A stretch of 64,000 nucleotides of DNA from GCA-2683135 sp964507445 (GTDB lineage Bacteria; Planctomycetota; GCA-002687715). A model generated the notes under the pieces. That model saw nothing but the letters and a program-made list of their open reading frames with translations. It searched no databases and was not told the origin of the DNA. Below, piece after piece: positions 17,235 through 24,678 of this stretch (positions within the stretch are counted from its first letter, which is position 1; each line of letters starts with the position of its first letter). Both the position numbers and the translations under genes were made by a program. Location: positions 1 through 64,000 of the forward strand of contig CAZDQF010000002.1 of NCBI GenBank assembly GCA_964507445.1, given 5' to 3'.

Positions 17235-18911
17235 CTAATAGGCCGTCAGGGACAGGGCATCCAACGTCACGCGCGGGGTCAGGGAATCGTTGGTCCAGGC
17301 GATGCCCTGGAAGTTCAGGGTCATGCCGGCGAAAGACGGGGCGGAAGGGACCGTTGCGGAGAAGGTCCAGGATCCGGACGGGTCCGTCACCCCGCTACCG
17401 ATGAGGTAGAGCGAGAGCGGATCGAGCTGGACGAGTCCTATGTGGGCCAGGTTGATGGACGCCGTGGACGGAGAGGCCCACAGCTCCACCGACGTGTCCG
17501 GGTCCGTCGTGATGGTGAACGTGACCGTGGAGCCGAGCGACGCCGCCCCTGAGGAGGAGAGCCTGGGTACGCGCTCCGTGACGATCACCGGCGCCACGCC
17601 GACGTTGACGGCTGTCGGGTCGCGTCCGACCTCGACACCGGTCTCCAGGTTGACGACGCGCGCGTCCGGGCCGATCCACGGAGACAGGTCCTCCACCGAC
17701 GTGCCCAGGTCGCGCCACAGCACGACCATGTCGTTGGCTCCGTCGGTCAGGTGGAACGCGGTCACACCCGCGATGCTGGTGATGTCCGCGACCCAGAACG
17801 TGTCACGGAGCTCCTCAGACACCGCCCGCAGGTACGGATAGGCCGCCCAGTCCGCGCCGGCGGGCTGGTAGTCGAAGTGGGACGTCGCCGGGTGGGCAGA
17901 CTCCCACGCGACGTACGCGTCCTTGGCCTCGCGGTAGTTGCTCCATTGCATGGCGACGGACCCCGTGGGCTCCACCCGTCCGATGAAGTGGGACGCGAGC
18001 CAGCCGGTCACGTCGAGGAAGTCGGTGCGCGTCTGGCTGCCGGGAGCGAAGTCGAACGCGTGCCCGCCGAAGCCCCAGGACCAGACCCGCTCGGGGAGTC
18101 CGAGCCGGTCGTCATGGCGCCAGTTCAGGTAGAGCTGGAGGAACTCTCGCTTCACGTACGGCGCGGTCATGTTGTGGGTGATGCCGGCGGTGCTCGGCGT
18201 GCCGATGACGCCGCCGACGACGAGGGACACGAACGGTGTGCTCAGGTCTTCGGCCAGGATGTTGGCCTGGGACGGACGGTGGGGCTGCCAGGCGTCGTGC
18301 CCGAACCAGTCGTAAAACGGGCGCATACCACGTGCAGCGCGCATGCCCATGCCGTGCGTCGCGAACAGCGAGAAGATCTGCGCTTCATCCTCGGGCAGAT
18401 GGAACTGCTTCATGTCGAGGATGTCGCCGATGGGTTCGGGCGGTGCGCCGCCGAAGGCCGCGTCGATCGCGGCCGTCGCCCACGTCAGGCTGTCCGTCCA
18501 GGTCTGAGCGGCCTCCGCGGGGGTGTAGCCCGAGTAGCCGAGGGCTGGCCAGTCGAACGGAGCGGCCCCCTTTATCTCGGTGTGGGAGTGGGATCCGATG
18601 GTGCCGCCGTTCTGGTAGCACCGGCGGAGAACGGCCGGGCCGGAGGCGTTCGCTCCGGCGCTGTTCGCCTGCTCGACGACCATCTCCATGAACGGCCCAG
18701 ACGCCTGGAACCCGACCTTCATGCCGAGCAGCTCCACCCGGTCGAGGACCCAGTTCATGTTGACGATGCGTTCGTTGTACGTCGCCTGCTTCGCCATCCA
18801 CGGGACGTTGTTGTCCCAGGGGTCCACGTGCATGTCCAGCATGACGTGGACGGGCTGCTGTTGCGCGGGCAGGGTGACCGCGACGAGTATGAGAGTTGTC
18901 AGAATTCGCAT
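17235..18911 (-). CDS. Secreted protein, tentative polysaccharide-deacetylase-like domain
   Basis: Predicted 558 residues with signal peptide MRILTTLILVAVTLPAQ. Early features recall NodB-type deacetylases: VMLDMHVDP, LLGMKVGFQASGPFMEMVV and GGTIGSHSHTEIKG, where His residues could bind metal. The classic DD pair is not clear, so this is tentative. Residues about 460-558 form a beta-rich C-terminal domain (TVPSAPSFAGMTLNFQGI near the end) related to other secreted proteins here. The protein is extracellular or surface bound. Hydrolysis of an acetylated or glycosidic substrate is a guess. Confidence 0.6.
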   Translation of the reverse strand: MRILTTLILVAVTLPAQQQPVHVMLDMHVDPWDNNVPWMAKQATYNERIVNMNWVLDRVELLGMKVGFQASGPFMEMVVEQANSAGANASGPAVLRRCYQNGGTIGSHSHTEIKGAAPFDWPALGYSGYTPAEAAQTWTDSLTWATAAIDAAFGGAPPEPIGDILDMKQFHLPEDEAQIFSLFATHGMGMRAARGMRPFYDWFGHDAWQPHRPSQANILAEDLSTPFVSLVVGGVIGTPSTAGITHNMTAPYVKREFLQLYLNWRHDDRLGLPERVWSWGFGGHAFDFAPGSQTRTDFLDVTGWLASHFIGRVEPTGSVAMQWSNYREAKDAYVAWESAHPATSHFDYQPAGADWAAYPYLRAVSEELRDTFWVADITSIAGVTAFHLTDGANDMVVLWRDLGTSVEDLSPWIGPDARVVNLETGVEVGRDPTAVNVGVAPVIVTERVPRLSSSGAASLGSTVTFTITTDPDTSVELWASPSTASINLAHIGLVQLDPLSLYLIGSGVTDPSGSWTFSATVPSAPSFAGMTLNFQGIAWTNDSLTPRVTLDALSLTAY

Positions 18912-19019
18912 GAGGGGATCTCCAGGGAAACCAGCGTCGAACGACTCGGCGCCTTACATGGAGATGCGTCGGCGGACCGGAGCCGGAAGCGTTTTCCTGG
19001 GAGATTCCCCGAGCGACCT

Positions 19020-19049
19020 TCGGGCCCGGACTCTGTCCGCCGGGCCCGA
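19020..19049 (-). terminator. Strong hairpin downstream of the FG-GAP gene
   Basis: TCGGGCCCGG and CCGGGCCCGA pair over 10 bp around a 10-nt loop. An alternative inner GGAC/GTCC pairing is also possible. It begins about 17 bp after the stop of the FG-GAP gene. There is no U-tract. Confidence 0.5.
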
Positions 19050-19065
19050 GGTCGAGTCTCTCGGC

Positions 19066-20400
19066 CTACTGGCGCTCGTAGAGCCAGACGAAGGACTTGC
19101 GCTGGCCGCGGGGGACGAGCGCGTCGATCTCCTTGGAGACTTCGCGCAGCTTCTTGCTGAGCGGTCTCGTCTCGTCCATGAACGTCTTGCGGATCTCGGT
19201 TGTCTTCTCGCGGTGCTCGTCACTCTTGCGATCGAGGCCGCCGGTCGCCTTGTCGATGGCGGCGAACATCCTGCGGTTGATGAGGTTGAGCTTGGCGGAG
19301 ACCTTCGCCTTGAGGTCCTTGAGCTCCTTGACCCGGGCCTCCTCCTGGGCGGTGAGCTCGCGGGCCTGAGGGGTCCACATGGAGTACCCGCCGACCACCA
19401 GGTCGAGGTCGCCGTCACCGTCGTAGTCGAACGCGTCGGCGTAGAGGCCGGCGTCGGGCCGGGTCGGGGCGCTTCCGCCCTTCTCGCTGGGAGCGATGAG
19501 CTGCTGGAGCGGGCCGAACGACGGCTTGCCCTTCGCGCCCTCGTTGAGCGCGAGATACACGGCGCCGCCCACTTTGCCGCCGTAGCTGTCGCCGAAGCTG
19601 CCGACGATGAGGTCCATGTCGCCGTCCTTGTCCCAGTCCACGAGCCGCGGAGTGGTCATCTTGGCGGGGAGCGAGAGGGGGTTGCCGCCTGCTTCCACGA
19701 CGATGTTCTTGCCGGTGAACTTGGGCTCCGCGTTGGTGCCCTCATTCATCTGTCGATAGAGGGTGCCCCACTCGTAGGTGCCGAGCAACAGGTCGTAGTC
19801 GCCGTCGGCGTCCCAGTCGTAGGCGAGCGCGGAGATGCAGCGCTGGTCTTCACCCTTGCCGTCGGGCATGGCGCGCGTGACCTTCTCGTGTGACTTGCTC
19901 TCATAGTCCCAGTAGTGACCGGCGATGATGCGCTTGCCGTCCTTGTCCTTCAGGCGCACGGGCTCCAGGAAACCCTTGTCCGATCCGTAAGCCACATGGG
20001 GAGAGCCGTCGAAGGTGGCGGAGACGTAGTCGAGCTTGCCGTCGGAGTTGAGGTCCACAAACTGTGAACCCATCCCGATGCATCACCAGTTGTGGAACTT
20101 GAGCGGCTTGTCGTTGGCCGCGAGCATGGGCTGCTCGGGTCCGAACCTGACGGCGTCGCCGCCGAGCTGGCGCGCCCAGGTCACCTTGCCGAACAGGTCG
20201 CCGATGACCAGGTCCTCGAGCCCGTCCCCATCCACGTCGTGGAACGCGGGGGAGGGATAGAGCCGGCCCTCGCCTAAGTTCTTGTCACCGGCCTTCAGCA
20301 TCTTCGGCTCGCCGAAGTTCGGGGCGCCGTTCTGTTGGCCGACGACCACCGCGCAGGCGATGAGCAGCGTCGTGACCGTCCTTAGCGTCATCCTGGTCAT
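19066..20400 (-). CDS. Secreted FG-GAP/VCBS repeat protein with in-frame TGA, candidate selenoprotein
   Basis: Read as one 444-residue gene. It starts at ATG 20400 with an excellent AAGGAGG site 6 nt upstream and signal peptide TLLIACAVVVGQQ. Codon 106 (20083-20085) is TGA. The frame is otherwise open and coherent across it: KPLKFHNW, TGA, then CIGMGSQFVDLNSDGKLD. Calcium-type FG-GAP motifs lie on both sides (DVDGDGLED, DLNSDGKLD, DWDADGDYD, DWDKDGDMD, DYDGDGDLD), as expected for a beta-propeller. The C-terminal 90 residues are Lys/Glu-rich and helical. The codon after TGA is Cys, and a SECIS-like hairpin follows (20052-20070). The favoured reading is Sec106-Cys107. A point mutation making a pseudogene, or an assembly error, is the alternative. 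Confidence 0.7.
20052..20070 (-). promoter_or_regulatory. SECIS-like hairpin after in-frame TGA
   Basis: In the mRNA, GGUUCAC-AGUUU-GUGGACC forms a 7-bp stem (one G-U pair) with a 5-nt loop. The loop starts 20 nt after the UGA and its second base is G. Bacterial SECIS elements are described as needing a G in the first two loop bases and about 16-37 nt from UGA to loop. Confidence 0.5.
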
Positions 20401-20565
20401 GGAGAACCTCCTTGTCTCGCAGAGGGAGGGCATCGTATCAGCCCGGCGGGTCCAAGAGGGGCTGGACCTGGTCGGATTCACGGCGTGCTCGGGCCCCGCC
20501 GTCACCGCAGTGTCGGTATGCCTCGTCCGGCGTTCTTCGACCCCTCGCACGGATATGATGTGTTC

Positions 20566-20754
20566 ATGACCAAACCCAATTCCCTGCGTATGGGTCCGGC
20601 CACTGGACCTGGTATCGGACTCGTCCTTGGCGTCGCCGTCGGCGCAGCCACGGACAACCTCGGCCTTTGTATCGCGTTGGGGCTCGTCTTCGGCGCGGCC
20701 CTGGGGACCGTCGTCTCGCGACGAGACGAGACCGACTCGTCCTCCGGCGACTGA
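20566..20754 (+). CDS. Small glycine-rich membrane protein
   Basis: Predicted 62 residues from ATG 20566. Two glycine/alanine-zipper helices (GPGIGLVLGVAVGAA and LGLCIALGLVFGAALGTVV) span most of it, followed by a charged tail (RRDETDSSSGD). Similar tiny hydrophobic proteins are common and uncharacterised in bacteria. Longer in-frame starts would add a charged, unlikely leader. No clear ribosome site. It is divergent from the FG-GAP gene. Confidence 0.6.
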   Translation: MTKPNSLRMGPATGPGIGLVLGVAVGAATDNLGLCIALGLVFGAALGTVVSRRDETDSSSGD

Positions 20755-20917
20755 CGACGGGGTCGGCGGTTCTTTCGACGGGGTCCGTCTTGCCCACGTG
20801 CGGGGGGGGACGCGCTACGAGTTGGACAAGGGCGTCCGTCGTTGACCCGGATCAACTCTCGAAGGATCGCTCCAGATGACGCCTTGTCGGTCGTTGATCT
20901 GGACGCCGAACTCGTGA

Positions 20918-22600
20918 TCAGAAGACGATCAGTTGGAGCCCGTTGCTGGTCGCGAAACCGTTGACCGCCCCGGGGTCTTCGACCCACCACTGGCCGTAGA
21001 GGGTCAGGCCCACGAGGGAGGGGTCGTCCGGGATCGGTGCGTGGAAGGTCCCGTGACCGTTTCCGTGTCCGGATCCGGACAGAGTCAGGGTGACAGACGT
21101 GAGCGACGGATCGAAGAGGTTGATGTTCAGCGGGACGCCGCCGGCGAACGCGCCAGACGGTGCGGCTGACGGGGCGATGCCCAGGTGGGCTGTCGCGCCA
21201 CCCAGACCTCCCTTGAGGCCGACCTTGTAGGCGCTGTTCCCCCTTTGCGGCGGAGAGACAGCGATCCACTCCGGCGTGAAGCCGCCGCTCCCGGCCCAGG
21301 ACTGGCCGTAAGAGGAGCCGGTGCCTGCGCCCGTCTCGCTCTGCAGGGTCGGTCTCGAGAAGACCCCGGTCTCGGTCGCGACTCGGGGATCGTCGAACGC
21401 AACAGAGACGAAGGCGGTGAGGCTCTGCTGCTCCGAGCTGGTCAGGAAGATGTTCCCGATGGCGTCGTACTGCCCGTCGGAGAAGTCTCCGCCTCGCCCA
21501 TAGAAGGCGATCACCTGATCGAGTGTCGTGAACTGACCGTTGTGCATGAACCGGTTGCGGAGCCCGACGTTGCGGAGGCTCGGAATCCTGAAGGCACCGC
21601 GATCCTCGAAGGACCCCGTAATCGCCATCCGGCCAGCGTCCTCTTGCCACGGGCGCAGCCCGATGTTCGCATAGCTGGGGCTGGCCAGGGTCTGCCCCTT
21701 GTGGCAGAGGTTGCACTGTCCGACACCCATGTACACCTCCATGCCTGCTTCTTGCTGTGGGGTCAGGATCGTGCTCGGGGCCTGCCCAGCGCGGATGGCG
21801 TCGATGGGCGCCTGGTCGGGGATCAGGGTGCGCTCATAGGTCGCGATCGCGAATGCGATGCGTTCAGCGGTGATGGCCGGATCTCCGAAGGCCGCTTGGA
21901 AGAGCGCGGGGTAGCTGCCGCTGGCCCCCTGGAGCGCCCGCACGATATCGGTGGGCAGGTTGGATGCGAACCTGAGGGGCTCCACACTCGCGAGCTTGGC
22001 AGCGATCTGGCCCCAGTCCCGGTTCTCGTGGGCCATTTCGTCTGCGGCCATGATGGGGACGAGGACCTGGCTCTCGAGCGCTCCACCCTCTGAGATGCTC
22101 ACGTCGCCTGTCTGAGGATCGACGAATTGTCCCGTGGCTCTGCCGTCCCAGAACAACTCGTCGGGGAAGAACGCAGCCATGATCATGGAAGACGCACGGC
22201 GATAAGTGACCTGCGGCTCGAGACCGAATGTCGGGACGATCGTGTAGTCCCTGTTGGAGTCCTGGCGGACCATGCTGGGCGAACCGAAGATGTCGTCGTT
22301 GTTGCCGTAGATCCCGTCGGATCCCGGGTGGACTTCGGCGCGAGGATCGCCACCCCCGTTGGCGCTTCTGTGGCACGTTCCGCACGCGACGGTGTTGTCC
22401 GAGGAGAGCTGCTCGTCCCAGAACAGGATCTTGCCGAGCACCGCCTTCTCCGCCGTGACCTCGTTCACCACCGGCGTCTGCACCGGGGGCAACCCGGGCG
22501 CCGTGCCCCCGACGCCGGACCCGGCAGGGCCCTGGGCCAGCGATGTCGCGGGAAGGCACAGCAGCGTCAGGAAGGTGGCGAGGAAGGTCGATGTCCTCAT
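20918..22600 (-). CDS. Exported di-heme cytochrome c peroxidase-like protein
   Basis: Predicted 560 residues starting at ATG 22600, where the signal peptide begins (MRTSTFLATFLTLLCL, then SLAQG). Two c-type heme motifs are present: CGTCH at residues 73-77 and CNLCH at 296-300. The MauG/CCP blocks LGKILFWDEQLSSDNTVACG, FWDGRA, and RFMHNGQFTTLDQVIAFY are typical. Family members reduce peroxide or oxidise protein or small-molecule substrates in the periplasm. Residues about 445-560 are an extra C-terminal beta domain ending PDDPSLVGLTLYGQ...FATSNGLQLIVF, shared with other secreted proteins here. The surface location is inferred. It lies tail to tail with the small membrane protein. Confidence 0.88.
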   Translation of the reverse strand: MRTSTFLATFLTLLCLPATSLAQGPAGSGVGGTAPGLPPVQTPVVNEVTAEKAVLGKILFWDEQLSSDNTVACGTCHRSANGGGDPRAEVHPGSDGIYGNNDDIFGSPSMVRQDSNRDYTIVPTFGLEPQVTYRRASSMIMAAFFPDELFWDGRATGQFVDPQTGDVSISEGGALESQVLVPIMAADEMAHENRDWGQIAAKLASVEPLRFASNLPTDIVRALQGASGSYPALFQAAFGDPAITAERIAFAIATYERTLIPDQAPIDAIRAGQAPSTILTPQQEAGMEVYMGVGQCNLCHKGQTLASPSYANIGLRPWQEDAGRMAITGSFEDRGAFRIPSLRNVGLRNRFMHNGQFTTLDQVIAFYGRGGDFSDGQYDAIGNIFLTSSEQQSLTAFVSVAFDDPRVATETGVFSRPTLQSETGAGTGSSYGQSWAGSGGFTPEWIAVSPPQRGNSAYKVGLKGGLGGATAHLGIAPSAAPSGAFAGGVPLNINLFDPSLTSVTLTLSGSGHGNGHGTFHAPIPDDPSLVGLTLYGQWWVEDPGAVNGFATSNGLQLIVF

Positions 22601-22821
22601 CCCGGCATTGTCCCACCCTGCGCCCCAGCCGGACATCCCGTTCACAGCAATCTCCCGGTTATTTCTTGTCGCTCCGTTCATGCCAGCGAGGCCGCGTTCG
22701 CGCGAGATCTCGCAGCCGCGAAGGCCCGTTGAAGATGCGCGCGCGCGCGCCGCTTCTCTTCGCCCTGGCCTCCTCTGACTTGACGGAGAAGGCACCGTAG
22801 GTGGAGGGACTCTCAGAGTCG

Positions 22822-22935
22822 GGTCCTCCTGGTTCGGGAGCCTTGGTCTCCTCGGGCCTGGAAGGAAGCCGGTCTCATGCTGTGCACCCCGTTCGTGTCC
22901 TGCTGACGTGCTGGCTTGCTACAAAGACCATCTGC
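22822..22935 (+). pseudogene. Degenerate copy of the 5' end of the di-heme/CBM6 gene
   Basis: This stretch aligns at roughly 75-80 percent with 24623-24737, which covers the leader and signal-peptide codons of the gene at 24679. Matching landmarks are GGAAGCC, GTCTCATG against GATCTCATG, and the shared 12-mer GTGTCCTGCTGA. Relative to the intact gene the copy has lost one base after its ATG (22877), and it runs into TGA after nine codons. The similarity fades after the CATCTGC landmark. It is a broken gene start. The surrounding 22601-22963 gap shows no other gene. Confidence 0.6.
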
Positions 22936-22963
22936 AGGGTGCCTTCTCCGTCGCCGGCGCGGG

Positions 22964-24559
22964 TCAGCGACGGTCGATCCAGCCCAAAGGCGGCTCCGGG
23001 CCAAGCTGCGCGCGGTAGTCGTGCAGCACAGCTTGGAGCTCGGCGACCACCTCGGGATGGCGCGCATGGACGTTCCTGGTCTGCCCGGGATCCCGAGTGA
23101 GGTCATAGAGTTGCCCGGGGGGAGCATCCGGGCGCAACCGGCCACCAGCGAAGTCGTTGTTGGATTGGCCGGTGAACGGGAACACCGCTCCGTCTCCGAA
23201 GGCATGCTCACCGACCCGCTTGCCCTTGAAGCCTCCTTCACCCTGCGCCGGGATGTACACCCATCTCCCCTGGCGGACGACGAGGTGGCTCGGGTTGTTG
23301 GGTGAGATGATCAGTCGTGTTCGTACCGGCGCCGGGGGGCTGCCGAGGAGGGTCGGGAGCTGGTTCAGGCTGTCGGGCGCTTCAGCCTTGGTGAGGGGGC
23401 GCCCGACGACGGCGGCGAGGGTCGCCAGCAGGTCCACCTGGCCGATCAGGGCGTCGGATCGGGACCCGGCGGGGATGCGCCCGGGCCATCTGGCGATGAA
23501 CGGCACGCGGTGTCCTCCCTCCCAGGCGCCGAACTTGAAGCCAAGGAGCTCTCCGTTGAGCCGGTGTCCGGCGGACCACGCGTCCTGTCCGCCCTGGTTG
23601 AGCATGCCGCCGTTGTCGCTGGTGAAGATCACCAGGGTGTTGTCCTTCTGTCCGGCGTCGTCGATGGCGTCGAGGATCTCACCGACCATCCAGTCCAGCT
23701 CATGGATGAAGTCGCCGTAACGGCCGCACGGGCTCGTGCCCACGAAGCGCGCGGCGGGCGTGAAGGGGTGATGGATGTTGGTCGTCGCGAGATAGAGGAA
23801 GAACGGGTTCGGAGAATCGGCCTCCCTGGATCGCGTCATCCAGGCGAGGGCCTTCTCCTTGAACCTCGTCGCCACCTCCTGGTCCCGGTAGAGCTCATGG
23901 GCCTTCCTCCCCCCACCCAGCGCGCGGTAGCCGCGCTTCTCTGGCCACCGCTGTGTGACGCTCTCCCGTCCGCGGACGATGGGGTCGGCCGGGTCCCAAC
24001 CGACCACGCGGTGGTTCTCCACGTAGACGTAGGGCGGCGAGCTGTTCACCACCGGCAGGCCGAAGTAGTAGTCGAACCCGAGCTCCAGCGGCCCGGGCTT
24101 GAGCTCCCCGTTCCAGTCCGGGCGCCGCTCTCCGAACCCCAGGTGCCACTTGCCGACGCAGGCGGTGTCGTAACCGGACTCCTGCATCACCCGCGCGATG
24201 GTGAGGTCTCCGGTGTCGATGCATAACGGGAGATCCCGCGCGATCGGCCCCCAGAGGTTGCGGCGGAGCGGGTACTTCCCGGTCAGGAGCCCGTAGCGTG
24301 AGGGCGAGCACACGGCGGCGGGGGAGTGAGCGTCGGTGAACAGCCGCCCCTCCTGCGCCAGGCGGTCGATATTCGGCGTCGCCACCTTGGTCGCGCCGTA
24401 GCACCCGAGGTCGCCGTACCCGAGGTCATCCGCATAGATGAGGATGACGTTGGGCTTAGGCTCGCTGTCGTCGACCCCCGACCCGGGGAGACTGCAGGCG
24501 ACGAAGCTGGATGCGCAGAAGGCCAGGGTCAGGGTTGTGGTGACAGTCCGTGCTCTCAT
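22964..24559 (-). CDS. Exported arylsulfatase A-like sulfatase
   Basis: Predicted 531 residues. ATG 24559 is used because the signal segment MRARTVTTTLTLAFCASSF starts there. The following FVACS may be a weak lipobox. Metal motif is PNVILIYADDLGYGDLGCYG. Formylglycine motif is CSPSRYGLLTGKYP with Cys84. VGKWHLG and FTSDNGGMLNQGG are conserved arylsulfatase-A blocks. The enzyme should cleave sulfate esters in the periplasm or at the surface. The gene is flanked by degenerate direct repeats (22822-22935 and 24623-24737), which hints at insertion or tandem duplication at this site. It is divergent from the di-heme gene. Confidence 0.93.
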   Translation of the reverse strand: MRARTVTTTLTLAFCASSFVACSLPGSGVDDSEPKPNVILIYADDLGYGDLGCYGATKVATPNIDRLAQEGRLFTDAHSPAAVCSPSRYGLLTGKYPLRRNLWGPIARDLPLCIDTGDLTIARVMQESGYDTACVGKWHLGFGERRPDWNGELKPGPLELGFDYYFGLPVVNSSPPYVYVENHRVVGWDPADPIVRGRESVTQRWPEKRGYRALGGGRKAHELYRDQEVATRFKEKALAWMTRSREADSPNPFFLYLATTNIHHPFTPAARFVGTSPCGRYGDFIHELDWMVGEILDAIDDAGQKDNTLVIFTSDNGGMLNQGGQDAWSAGHRLNGELLGFKFGAWEGGHRVPFIARWPGRIPAGSRSDALIGQVDLLATLAAVVGRPLTKAEAPDSLNQLPTLLGSPPAPVRTRLIISPNNPSHLVVRQGRWVYIPAQGEGGFKGKRVGEHAFGDGAVFPFTGQSNNDFAGGRLRPDAPPGQLYDLTRDPGQTRNVHARHPEVVAELQAVLHDYRAQLGPEPPLGWIDRR

Positions 24560-24678
24560 GATCTCAGCGTAGCCCCCCGTGTCTCGGCTCGCCCTGACCC
24601 GCATCAGGGCCAGGACGCCGGAGGGGCGTCCTGGATCGCGAGCCGTGGTATCCTCAGCTCTGAAAGGAAGCCGATCTC

